Below are positions 37,121-46,185 of a stretch of DNA of 64,000 bases, piece after piece. The stretch's first letter is position 1, and every line of letters starts with the position of its first letter. The translations under genes and the position numbers were made by a program. Below the pieces are notes generated by a model. That model was not told where the DNA came from, ran no database searches, and saw only the letters and a list, made by a program, of their open reading frames with translations. Origin of the DNA: Sphingomonadales bacterium (GTDB lineage: Bacteria > Pseudomonadota > Alphaproteobacteria > Sphingomonadales > Sphingomonadaceae); NCBI GenBank assembly GCA_947470185.1, contig CANIRZ010000005.1:1-64000 (forward strand), given 5' to 3'.

Positions 37121-37250
37121 TCATTCCCGCGAAAGCGGGGAACGAAGTGACCGCGAGGTCAATCCATGGCCTGACTGCTTCACACGAAGCAACGGTGCGT
37201 AGATTTTAAGATTTGACCATGGCTGCCCGCTTCCGCGGGTATGGCGATAA
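37121..37250. repeat. Paired palindromic repeat (TTCCCGC type)
   Basis: Two hairpins, CCCGC-GAAA-GCGGG at 37126-37139 and CCCGC-TTCC-GCGGG at 37226-37239, lie in inverted orientation. The surrounding sequence is also partly inverted (TCAATCCATGG against GACCATGG). It fills the gap between the dehydrogenase and crotonase genes and is related to the hairpin at 10600-10617. Confidence 0.6.
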
Positions 37251-37262
37251 AAGAGGAATAAA

Positions 37263-38021
37263 ATGTCCGAAGTTCTAACCCAAGCCGAAAACGGCGTCCT
37301 GATTATCACCATCAACCGGCCCGAGGCAAAGAATGCGGTCAATCAAGCGGTCGCGCAAGGTATCGCTGCGGCTATGGAGCAGCTGGATAGTGACAAAAGC
37401 CTAAACGCTGGCATCATCACTGGCGCTGGCGGTACATTCTGTTCAGGCATGGACTTGAAGGCGTTTTTGCGCGGTGAACTGCCAAGTGTTAAGGGCAAGG
37501 GCTTCGCGGGATTTATCGAATCTCCGCCCGCCAAACCTTTGATAGGCGCTGTTGAGGGCTATGCGCTCGCAGGTGGCATGGAAATCGCAATCGCCTGTGA
37601 CCTGTTGGTAGCAAATGACAAGGCGCAGTTCGGTATTCCCGAAGTGAAGCGCAGCCTTGTCGCCGCGGCTGGCGGCTTGCTGACTTTGCCGTCGATCATC
37701 GGCAAGCGTATGGCGATGGAGCTTGCGCTGACGGGTGATTTCATCTCGGCACAGCGGGCATATGAGGTGGGTTTTGTGAACCGCATCACCGAAGGCGCTG
37801 CTATTGATGCCGCGCTTGAGCTTGCGGCCAAGGTTGCTGCGAACGGACCTATGGCGTTGATTGCAACTAAGCGCGTGATCAACGAGCGCCCTGATTGGAC
37901 GTCTGCGGAAATGTGGAAGAAGCAGAACGAGATATGCGCGCCTGTTTTTACGTCAAAGGACTCGCGTGAAGGGGCTATGGCCTTTGCAGAAAAACGCAAA
38001 CCAAACTGGCAGGGTGAATGA
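37263..38021 (+). CDS. Enoyl-CoA hydratase/isomerase family protein (crotonase)
   Basis: A 252-residue crotonase. ITINRPEAKNAVN, CSGMDLKAFLRGE (oxyanion loop), GAVEGYALAGGMEIAIACDLLVA and FGIPEVKRSLVAAAGG carry the CoA site and both acid positions. It probably hydrates the enoyl-CoA made by the upstream dehydrogenase. An AGAGGAA site precedes it, just after the palindromic repeat. Confidence 0.92.
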   Translation: MSEVLTQAENGVLIITINRPEAKNAVNQAVAQGIAAAMEQLDSDKSLNAGIITGAGGTFCSGMDLKAFLRGELPSVKGKGFAGFIESPPAKPLIGAVEGYALAGGMEIAIACDLLVANDKAQFGIPEVKRSLVAAAGGLLTLPSIIGKRMAMELALTGDFISAQRAYEVGFVNRITEGAAIDAALELAAKVAANGPMALIATKRVINERPDWTSAEMWKKQNEICAPVFTSKDSREGAMAFAEKRKPNWQGE

Positions 38022-38054
38022 TCGCCGCACTCAAAATGTTGGAGGATTAGAATA

Positions 38055-39590
38055 ATGGGTCATCCCGCTGTCCACGCCGCTGCCAATCCCGACAAACCCG
38101 CCGTCATTATGGTAGGTTCGGGTGAGATAATCACATATGGTGCGCTTGACGCGCGGTCGAACCAGTGCGCACATTTGTTTCGCGCGCTTGGTCTTCAACA
38201 TGGTGACACGGTGGCCTTTTGTCTCGAAAACTGCGCTGAGTTTTTCGATCTGGTTTGGGGCGCGCAGCGGGCAGGGCTGGTTTACGTTGCAATCAGCTGC
38301 CGGCTGACCGCGTCCGAAATTGATTATATTCTCAACGACAGCGGAGCGAAGGCGCTGTTTGCATCGCCCTATTTAGGCGCGACGCTCAGCCAGTTGGATA
38401 GCCCGGTAAAGCGTTACATTTTGGGTGGTGAACATGCGGGTTGGGAAAGCTACGCTGCTGCCCTAGCCGATTTGCCGACATCGCCGATCGCGGATGAGCG
38501 TGCTGGCACGGACATGCTTTACAGCTCAGGCACTACGGGCCAGCCAAAGGGCGTGCGCTTCCCGCTGCCTGAGGATCCGGACATTGCCGGTGCCTATGCG
38601 TTGTCTGGCCTTGCCATGATGGCGTTTAAATTCTCTGGCGATAGTATTTATTTGTCGCCAGCGCCGCTGTATCACGCCGCGCCCTTGCGGTGGTGCGCGG
38701 TGGTGCACAGACTTGGCGGCACAGTCGTGGTCATGGAGAAGTTTGATCCCGAAGCTGCCTTGGCCGCAATTGAAACGTACAAGATCACTGCCAGCCAATG
38801 GGTCCCGACGCATTTTGCGCGGATGCTTAAGCTCCCCGAAGACGTGCGTATAAAATATGACGTGTCGAGCCTGGAAACCGCCGTCCATGCGGCAGCGCCA
38901 TGTCCTGTTCCTATCAAGGACGCGATGATTGCATGGTGGGGCCCCGTGCTGCGCGAATATTATGCCGGTACCGAGGGGCAAGGGATAACCTTCATCTCCA
39001 GCGAAGACTGGCTAACGCATAAGGGATCGGTTGGGCGGCCGCTGAACGCGATTATGCACATTTGTGACGAGGACGGGGATGATGTGCCAGTTGGCCAAGA
39101 AGGAACCGTATTCTTCGAAAGCGCGGCGTCGTTCAGCTACCATAATGATCCTGAAAAAACCAAAGGCGCTACCAACAAGCATGGCTGGACAACGCTTGGC
39201 GACGTTGGTCGTATGGATGAAGAGGGCTATTTGTACCTCACCGACCGCAAAAGCTTCATGATCATTTCGGGCGGGGTGAACGTTTATCCGCAGGAGATTG
39301 AAAACCATCTTGTGACACACCCCCGCGTCCGCGATGTTGCCGTTATCGGCGGTCCGCATGATGAAATGGGCGAAGAGGTCATCGCTGTCGTGCAGCCATT
39401 GGATATGGCCGACGCTGGCGATGCATTGCGCGACGAACTTACCGCCTTTGCCCGCGAAAAGCTGTCAGGTGTTAAAATTCCACGCCGGATCGATTTTCGT
39501 GCAGAGCTTCCGCGCCACGATACTGGCAAACTCTACAAACGCCTGCTGCGCGATGAATATTGGTCGAAGCAGGACAAGCCATCAACTTAA
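38055..39590 (+). CDS. AMP-forming acyl-CoA synthetase
   Basis: A 511-residue ANL-superfamily ligase. The P-loop-like motif is MLYSSGTTGQPKGVRFP. EYYAGTEGQGITFIS is the A5-type motif. GWTTLGDVGRMDEEGYLYLTDRKSFMIISGGVNVYPQEIE covers the A7/A8 hinge, and the catalytic Lys is in HDTGKLYKR. It activates a carboxylic acid as its CoA thioester, the probable entry step of this cluster. Chain-length specificity cannot be read. Confidence 0.95.
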   Translation: MGHPAVHAAANPDKPAVIMVGSGEIITYGALDARSNQCAHLFRALGLQHGDTVAFCLENCAEFFDLVWGAQRAGLVYVAISCRLTASEIDYILNDSGAKALFASPYLGATLSQLDSPVKRYILGGEHAGWESYAAALADLPTSPIADERAGTDMLYSSGTTGQPKGVRFPLPEDPDIAGAYALSGLAMMAFKFSGDSIYLSPAPLYHAAPLRWCAVVHRLGGTVVVMEKFDPEAALAAIETYKITASQWVPTHFARMLKLPEDVRIKYDVSSLETAVHAAAPCPVPIKDAMIAWWGPVLREYYAGTEGQGITFISSEDWLTHKGSVGRPLNAIMHICDEDGDDVPVGQEGTVFFESAASFSYHNDPEKTKGATNKHGWTTLGDVGRMDEEGYLYLTDRKSFMIISGGVNVYPQEIENHLVTHPRVRDVAVIGGPHDEMGEEVIAVVQPLDMADAGDALRDELTAFAREKLSGVKIPRRIDFRAELPRHDTGKLYKRLLRDEYWSKQDKPST

Positions 39591-39625
39591 GGCTATAACG
39601 CCACAGACTCATCAGGAGATAGACA

Positions 39626-41047
39626 ATGACCACGCAGTATAAAAATCTGATCAACGGCGAACTGGTTGATAACGGCCAATGGATTGATGTTGTAAACCCC
39701 GCGACGGAGCAGGTTATTGGACAAGTGCCGGATTGCGGTCAGGCAGATTTGGACAAGGCCGTTGCCGCGGCGCGCGCCGCATTCCAGACTTGGAAAAAGA
39801 CCAGCGTTGAGGAGCGCCGCGCGCTGTTTGCGAAAATGGCGGACGTGATCAAGGCGAACAGCGATGAACTGATGCGTTTGTTGACCGCAGAACAGGGCAA
39901 GCCGCACATGCAGGCGGGCAGCGAAATCGCTGGCTGCGTCGGCATGACACGCGCGTTGCCGATGCTGAACCTTGAAGAGAAGATCACCGAGGATAGCGAT
40001 AAGCGCCTCAGCCGCACGCGCCGGGTGCCCGTTGGTGTGGTAGGCGGCATTGTGCCATGGAACTTCCCTGTATTGATGGCGATCCAGAAGATCGTGCCCG
40101 CCTTGTTGTCGGGCTGCACTATGGTGTTGAAGCCATCGCCGTTCACGCCGCTGGCGACATTACGCTTGGCCGAGCTGGTTGCTGGCGTATTCCCGCCGGG
40201 CGTGCTGAACATCATCACGGGTGGTGACGCGCTTGGGCCTTTGCTGACCGCGCATCCAGATATCGACAAGATTACCTTCACAGGTTCAACCGCCACCGGC
40301 AAACGCGTTATGGAGTCGGCGTCGAAAGACCTCAAGCGTATTACACTTGAACTTGGCGGTAATGATGCAGCGATTGTTTTGCCGGATGCCGATGTCGGTA
40401 AGGTCGCCGAAAAGCTGTTCTGGGCAAGCTTCTACAATGCAGGCCAAGTCTGCATCGCGGCCAAGCGCATCTACATCCACGAAGATATCTATGACGAGTT
40501 GTCGGGCGCGATTGCGGCTTATGCCAAAGCGGTTAAGGTTGGCGATGGTGCCGAGCAAGGCACAGCAATTGGACCTATTCAGAACAAGCCGCAGTATAAG
40601 CGGGTGCTTGAGCTGATTCAGGATGCAAAGGACAAGGGCTATAAGTTCCTCGCCGGCGGCGACCACGACCCGTCCATCCCAGGCTATTTCGTGCCGGTCA
40701 CCGTGCTCGACAACCCACCAGAAGATGCGCGGATTGTGGCTGAGGAACAGTTCGGCCCAGTCATGCCGTTGATGAAGTTTTCGACGATCAACGAAGTCAT
40801 TAGCCGCGCCAATGCGTCGGATTACGGTCTTGCAGGGTCGATTTGGACCAGCAACCCCGAAGCTGCGGTTGAGGTCGCCGAGCAGTTGGAAACCGGAACG
40901 GTGTGGATCAATGAGTCCATGCATCTTGCCCCCAACGCCCCTTTTGCCGGACATAAGCAGTCGGGCTTTGGTGCCGAATTGGGCGAAGAAGGCTTGCTTG
41001 AATTCACCTATCCGCAAGTCATCACAATCGCGCGCGAAGCGGCGTAA
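39626..41047 (+). CDS. NAD(P)-dependent aldehyde dehydrogenase
   Basis: A 473-residue class-I-like ALDH. GIVPWNFPVLMAIQKIVPAL, GSTATGKRVMESASKDLKRITLELGGNDAAIV (general base Glu), and FYNAGQVCIAAKRIYIHE with the catalytic Cys are visible. It oxidises an aldehyde to the acid that the neighbouring ligase could activate. A CAGGAGAT site precedes it. Confidence 0.95.
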   Translation: MTTQYKNLINGELVDNGQWIDVVNPATEQVIGQVPDCGQADLDKAVAAARAAFQTWKKTSVEERRALFAKMADVIKANSDELMRLLTAEQGKPHMQAGSEIAGCVGMTRALPMLNLEEKITEDSDKRLSRTRRVPVGVVGGIVPWNFPVLMAIQKIVPALLSGCTMVLKPSPFTPLATLRLAELVAGVFPPGVLNIITGGDALGPLLTAHPDIDKITFTGSTATGKRVMESASKDLKRITLELGGNDAAIVLPDADVGKVAEKLFWASFYNAGQVCIAAKRIYIHEDIYDELSGAIAAYAKAVKVGDGAEQGTAIGPIQNKPQYKRVLELIQDAKDKGYKFLAGGDHDPSIPGYFVPVTVLDNPPEDARIVAEEQFGPVMPLMKFSTINEVISRANASDYGLAGSIWTSNPEAAVEVAEQLETGTVWINESMHLAPNAPFAGHKQSGFGAELGEEGLLEFTYPQVITIAREAA

Positions 41048-41054
41048 CGAAAAT

Positions 41055-41083
41055 ACCTCCCCATTGATCAAAGATGGGGAGGT
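41055..41083. repeat. Dispersed palindrome (CCTCCCCAT type), copy 3
   Basis: ACCTCCCCAT (41055-41064), a nine-base loop and ATGGGGAGGT (41074-41083). The stem core and loop length equal those of the copy at 11642-11672. It lies between the aldehyde dehydrogenase and thiolase genes. Confidence 0.7.
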
Positions 41084-41154
41084 TATTCCGGCCTTGACTC
41101 TCCCCTTTCAAAGTTTAATCGATTGATTAAATTTTGAACAACAGGAGAGAGATT

Positions 41155-42324
41155 ATGGCAGATGCCTATATTGTGGATGCGGTCCGTACCGCTGGTGGCC
41201 GTCGCGGTGGCAAGCTTGCAGGTGTGCATCCGGTTGATTTGGGTGCTGCTGTTTTGGATGCGATTGCGGACCGTAATGATTTTGATCCTGCGGCGATCGA
41301 AGACGTCATCATGGGTTGCGTCATGCAAGGTGGCGAACAAGCCGGCGACGTCGGCCGCAACATCGTGCTTGCCTCGCGCCTGCCAAACTCTATTCCATCG
41401 GTCAGCATTGACCGCCAGTGCGGATCGTCGCAGCAATCGATGATGTTCGCAGCGCAAGGCGTGATGTCGGGCACGCAGGATATCGTGCTGGCTGCTGGCA
41501 TTGAAAGTATGACACGCGTGCCGATGGGTTCGACGTCCATGCTGTTCAAAAAAGAAGGCATGGGCACATATAAAAGCCCGCGTTTGGAAGAAGCCTATCC
41601 CGGCATCATGTTCAGCCAATTCATGGGTGCAGAAATGCTCGTGAAGAAATATGGCTTTACCCGCGAAGACCTTGACCAGTTTGCGCTTGAATCGCATCAA
41701 AAAGCTATCGCTGCGACGCAAAGCGGTGCCTTTGCCAATGAAATCGTGGGTATGGAAGTCGACACCCCAGAGGGCAAGATCGTCCACAGCAGCGACGAAG
41801 GCATCCGTTATGATGCGACCTTCGAAAGCCTCTCGGGCGTTAAGCTGCTTCAAGAGGGTGGTTCAATCACGGCTGCCAATGCCAGCCAGATTTGCGATGG
41901 TGCATCGGCGGTTCTGATCGTGTCTGAAAAGGCATTGAAAGAACATGGCCTGACCCCGCGCGCGCGCATCGTGAACTTGACCGTGACGGCGGGTGACCCA
42001 GTGATCATGCTGGAGGAACCATTATTTGCAACCGACCGCGCGTTTCAGCGTTCGGGCATGAAGATTTCGGACATTGACCTGTATGAAGTAAACGAAGCTT
42101 TTGCACCCGTGCCTTTGGCTTGGTTGAAGCATATTGGTGGTGATAGGTCGAAGATCAATGTCCATGGCGGCGCGATTGCGTTGGGCCATCCGTTGGGCGC
42201 ATCGGGTACGAAGCTGATGGCGACGCTGCTGAATGCGCTTGAAGCACGTGGCGGCCGTTATGGCCTGCAAACCATGTGCGAAGGCGGCGGTCAGGCGAAC
42301 GTTACGATTATCGAGCGGGTTTAA
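41155..42324 (+). CDS. Acetyl-CoA C-acyltransferase (thiolase)
   Basis: A 389-residue thiolase with a complete catalytic set: nucleophile Cys89 in SIDRQCGSSQQSM, Asn in YEVNEAFAP, His in GGAIALGHPLGASG and the second Cys in MCEGGGQAN. It cleaves 3-ketoacyl-CoA with CoA as the last beta-oxidation step. AGGAGAGAG precedes the ATG. The contrast with the thiolase-like protein at 46186, which lacks these residues, is notable. Confidence 0.95.
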   Translation: MADAYIVDAVRTAGGRRGGKLAGVHPVDLGAAVLDAIADRNDFDPAAIEDVIMGCVMQGGEQAGDVGRNIVLASRLPNSIPSVSIDRQCGSSQQSMMFAAQGVMSGTQDIVLAAGIESMTRVPMGSTSMLFKKEGMGTYKSPRLEEAYPGIMFSQFMGAEMLVKKYGFTREDLDQFALESHQKAIAATQSGAFANEIVGMEVDTPEGKIVHSSDEGIRYDATFESLSGVKLLQEGGSITAANASQICDGASAVLIVSEKALKEHGLTPRARIVNLTVTAGDPVIMLEEPLFATDRAFQRSGMKISDIDLYEVNEAFAPVPLAWLKHIGGDRSKINVHGGAIALGHPLGASGTKLMATLLNALEARGGRYGLQTMCEGGGQANVTIIERV

Positions 42325-42349
42325 CACGCGACCACCCAATAGAGTCACC

Positions 42350-42438
42350 CTGGAACCAGAGGCGTGCAGAGCACAACTTGTTTCAGGGTCTTAATTCCCA
42401 CCGTCCAAAGTAAGATGCTGAAACGAGTTCAGCATGAC
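42350..42438. repeat. Dispersed palindromic repeats of the TTCAGGGT/TTCAGCAT type
   Basis: A perfect hairpin, ATGCTGAA (42415-42422) and TTCAGCAT (42428-42435), follows a looser one (CACCCTGGAAC near 42351 against GTTTCAGGGTC near 42380). Such sequences are common between genes in sphingomonads. It separates the thiolase and SDR genes. Confidence 0.55.
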
Positions 42439-42461
42439 GGTCCAAACGATCAGGAGAGTTT

Positions 42462-43244
<783 letters not shown>

Positions 43245-43268
43245 CTGAAAGCGATTATGAGACTTAAC

Positions 43269-43320
43269 CGAAGCCCTGGGTTGCATCCGCTAGACGGCTG
43301 CCGCTCAGGGCTTCGCTTTT
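43269..43320 (+). terminator. Hairpin with T run after the SDR gene
   Basis: CGAAGCCCTG (43269-43278) pairs perfectly with CAGGGCTTCG (43306-43315). Four T follow. The 27-base loop can pair partly. It may separate the first and second halves of the acyl-CoA cluster. Confidence 0.55.
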
Positions 43321-43338
43321 ATTGCGAGGCGCGTTGTT

Positions 43339-44211
43339 ATGACTGAGTTCACCCAAATCCAATATGATGTTGATGACGGCATCGCGACGATTACGATGCA
43401 CCGTCCGGAAAAGATGAATGCATTCACCAACGCCATGATGCGCGAAATGTGTGCAGCATTTGATTTGGTGGACGCCGACGACGATGTGCGCGCTGTCATC
43501 GTAACCGGGTCGGGCGATCGCGCCTTTTGCGCAGGGGCGGACCTTACGCCCGATGCGGGCGGCGATGTATTCGCTAGCAGATCTCAAGTTGAATCGCTGT
43601 CCGATGAACGTGTCCGCGATTCGGGTGGGCGGCTGACGTTGCGGATATTCCAGTGCACAAAACCCGTTATCGGGGCAATCAACGGCGCGGCAGTAGGCAT
43701 TGGCGCAACGATGCAATTGCCGATGGATTTCCGTTTGGCGAGCGACACGGCGCGCTTCGGTTTTGTCTTTGCGCGACGCGGTATTGTGCCTGAGGCGGCT
43801 TCGAGCTGGTTCCTGCCGCGCTTGGTCGGCATGCAACAGGCTTTGGAATGGTGTATGACCGGGCGTGTGTTCAATGCTGCCGAGGCCTTAAACGGTGGTC
43901 TCGTCCGATCGGTTCACGCACCGACTGAATTGTTGGCAGCAGCGCGGGCTTTGGCACGCGAGATTGCGGACAACACCGCGCCAGTGTCTATTGCGCTGAC
44001 CCGCGCAATGCTGTGGCGGTTGTCAGCGGCGGACCACCCCATGGCAGCACATCAAATCGACAGTCGCGCCATCTATCGCCGTTCACGATCTGGCGATGCG
44101 AAGGAGGGTATAGCGAGCTTTCTTGAAAAGCGGAGTCCCGTCTACCCCGACAAAGTTTCCACAGATTTACCTGACTTCTTTCCATGGTGGGACGAACCTG
44201 TTTATAAGTAA
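43339..44211 (+). CDS. Enoyl-CoA hydratase/isomerase family protein (second crotonase)
   Basis: A 290-residue crotonase. ITMHRPEKMNAFTNAMMREM, CAGADLTPDAGG, GAINGAAVGIGATMQLPMDFRLAS and FARRGIVPEAASSWFLPRLVG are the expected segments. The C-terminal extension SPVYPDKVSTDLPDFFPWWDEP is characteristic of a subgroup. The substrate is unknown; it is probably coupled to the TetR gene 27 bases downstream. Confidence 0.92.
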   Translation: MTEFTQIQYDVDDGIATITMHRPEKMNAFTNAMMREMCAAFDLVDADDDVRAVIVTGSGDRAFCAGADLTPDAGGDVFASRSQVESLSDERVRDSGGRLTLRIFQCTKPVIGAINGAAVGIGATMQLPMDFRLASDTARFGFVFARRGIVPEAASSWFLPRLVGMQQALEWCMTGRVFNAAEALNGGLVRSVHAPTELLAAARALAREIADNTAPVSIALTRAMLWRLSAADHPMAAHQIDSRAIYRRSRSGDAKEGIASFLEKRSPVYPDKVSTDLPDFFPWWDEPVYK

Positions 44212-44238
44212 CCCTACGTAAAGGGGAGCAGAGCACCG

Positions 44239-44877
44239 ATGGCTACAACAGGACCAAAGCTAGCAAGCGTTTCAGCCGACGGTAATAATGCGCGCGATCA
44301 ATTGATCGAAGCTGCAAGCCAGATCATGCGCGAAGGTGAGACGATTGACCTGTCGCTATCCGAACTGTCGTTGCGCGCCGGCCTGAATAGCGCGCTAGTC
44401 AAATATTATTTTGGCAATAAAAACGGCCTCATGCTCGCGTTGCTTGACCGTGACATGGGCAATATCGTGCAGAGCCTTGGCGCGTTGATTGCAAAAGACA
44501 TGCCGCCCGCCGACAAATTGCGGATTCATATTGGCGCGGTAATCGACACTTATTATGCCTTCCCATATCTCAATCGTTTGTTGATGCGGATGGTCCGCGA
44601 CAGCGCCCCTGCGGAAGCGGCGCGGATAGCGGATTTGTACTTAAAGCCGATTTCGAAGGCGTATGATACACTCATTACCGAGGGCGTGAAGGCGGGAAAG
44701 TTCCGCAAAACCGACCCCCAATTCTTCTACTTCACCGTGACGGGCGCGGCCGACCGCTTTTATTCCTCACGACTGGTGCTGCAGCATTGCTATAATCAGG
44801 ACGGTTTTGACGATAATATGCGCGATGCCTATCGTGAGCACACCATTGACCTCATCATGCGCGGGTTGTTGGTTTAG
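44239..44877 (+). CDS. TetR-family transcriptional regulator
   Basis: A 212-residue repressor. The N-terminal helix-turn-helix is LSLSELSLRAGLNSALVKYYFGNKNGLMLALLD (about 38-70). The ligand-binding C-terminal domain contains NRLLMRMVRDSAPAEAARIADLY. It is placed inside the acyl-CoA cluster, so a CoA thioester ligand and control of the cluster are likely but inferred. Confidence 0.9.
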   Translation: MATTGPKLASVSADGNNARDQLIEAASQIMREGETIDLSLSELSLRAGLNSALVKYYFGNKNGLMLALLDRDMGNIVQSLGALIAKDMPPADKLRIHIGAVIDTYYAFPYLNRLLMRMVRDSAPAEAARIADLYLKPISKAYDTLITEGVKAGKFRKTDPQFFYFTVTGAADRFYSSRLVLQHCYNQDGFDDNMRDAYREHTIDLIMRGLLV

Positions 44878-44916
44878 GCGGACGGAACCTACTGCTGCGG
44901 CAGGATTACCCTCCGA

Positions 44917-46110
44917 TCACATCCCCAACGCCGCCCTAATTTCATCGCCATCGGCATCCAGCATCGGCGGATGCGCATAGTTGGACACAGGCGTTCCGGC
45001 ATAATGGACGGGATGTTTCATCGATCGATAGGTGCCAATCTCCGGCGACTCCAGTTCTTCGAAAAAGCCCACATCGGCCAAATGCGGATCAGTGAGGACA
45101 TCGGCCATGCGGTTATATTTCATCGCCGGAATGTCATGCTCTGCCAATAGGTCAAGCCATTCGGCGGTGGTCCGCGTCGCGCTGACTTCCTCGATCAAGG
45201 CATATAGCTCACCTGTATGCTTGGTGCGTTCCTGATAGGTTGAAAAGCGCGGGTCATCGAAGACATTGGGCCTGCCACCCAATTCGAAGAACGTGGCCCA
45301 TTGCCGGTCATTATAGGGGACAATCGCAATAAAGCTGTCCTTGGTCGGATAGGGCCGACGGCGCGGGTTTATCGACCGCGTATAGCCCATGCGGCCATTA
45401 CCGGGGACGAAGGTTTCTCCCCAAAGATTTTCCACCATGTTGAACCAAGTGAAGCATTCGAACATCGGCACTTGGACAAATTGGCCGCCCTGTCCGCCTG
45501 CTCGGCCAAGCAACGCCGCCATGGTTGCGTTGGCCGCGAACAGGCCGCTGACCTTGTCGGCGACAAGGCTTGGGGAATAAGTGGGCCGTCCGCCATCGCG
45601 CTGCGCGCTTAACGCTGCAAAGCCGGACGCAGCTTGAATAAGGTCATCATAGGCTTGCCGCTCGCCATAGGCACCGCCTGCACCAAAGCCAGCGCAGTGG
45701 ACGTAGACGATATTAGGATTGATCGCCTTTACCGCCTCATAACCAAAGCCAAGCCGCTCGACTCCCGCCATGCGGACATTGTGGATGAATACATCAGCGT
45801 CTTCCAACAACGCTGCGAGAACAGCTTTATCTTCAGGTTTTTTAATGTTCAGGTTGATGGCTTTTTTGTTGCGGTTGAGCGCGGTGAATATCGGCCCGTG
45901 CTGCTTGGTCGGCGAATCGCCGCCATGGCGCATCAGGTCGCCCGGCGTATTGCCCTCGCTGTTTTCGATCTTGATGACCTCAGCGCCCAAATCGGCCAAT
46001 TGCACCGTCGCATAAGGCCCAAGCACAACCGTGGCCATGTCGACGACCTTAATGCCCTTCAACGGCCCGGTTGGTTCTTTGTCCCATGTCAATTTCGGCC
46101 ATTTCGCCAT
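44917..46110 (-). CDS. CaiB/BaiF-family CoA-transferase
   Basis: A 397-residue family III CoA-transferase. GPLKGIKVVDMATVVLGPYATVQLADLGAEVIKIE is the N-terminal signature. The catalytic Asp lies in QAYDDLIQAASGFA near residue 160. It transfers CoA between acids. MAKWPKLTWDKE is taken as the start because AAGGAG lies 7 bases upstream; the frame opens eight codons earlier. It is divergent from the thiolase-like gene across a symmetric promoter region. Confidence 0.92.
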   Translation of the reverse strand: MAKWPKLTWDKEPTGPLKGIKVVDMATVVLGPYATVQLADLGAEVIKIENSEGNTPGDLMRHGGDSPTKQHGPIFTALNRNKKAINLNIKKPEDKAVLAALLEDADVFIHNVRMAGVERLGFGYEAVKAINPNIVYVHCAGFGAGGAYGERQAYDDLIQAASGFAALSAQRDGGRPTYSPSLVADKVSGLFAANATMAALLGRAGGQGGQFVQVPMFECFTWFNMVENLWGETFVPGNGRMGYTRSINPRRRPYPTKDSFIAIVPYNDRQWATFFELGGRPNVFDDPRFSTYQERTKHTGELYALIEEVSATRTTAEWLDLLAEHDIPAMKYNRMADVLTDPHLADVGFFEELESPEIGTYRSMKHPVHYAGTPVSNYAHPPMLDADGDEIRAALGM

Positions 46111-46121
46111 TTGCGCTCTCC

Positions 46122-46172
46122 TTATCTCTTGCATCGACTGCTAGCATATTTAAGCGTGCAGTTAAGAGATAA
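46122..46172. promoter_or_regulatory. Inverted repeat in the divergent CoA-transferase / thiolase-like promoter
   Basis: TTATCTCTT (46122-46130) and AAGAGATAA (46164-46172) are exact inverses, with ACTGC/GCAGT nested inside. Each 9-mer sits just ahead of the ribosome site of the gene it faces. It could bind a dimeric regulator, for example the TetR protein at 44239. Confidence 0.45.
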
Positions 46173-46185
46173 TCGGGAGTGAAAA

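Noticed and set aside
40286-41853. Two minus-strand open frames of 261 and 256 codons
   Set aside because: They mirror the aldehyde dehydrogenase and thiolase genes and show only reverse-frame composition.
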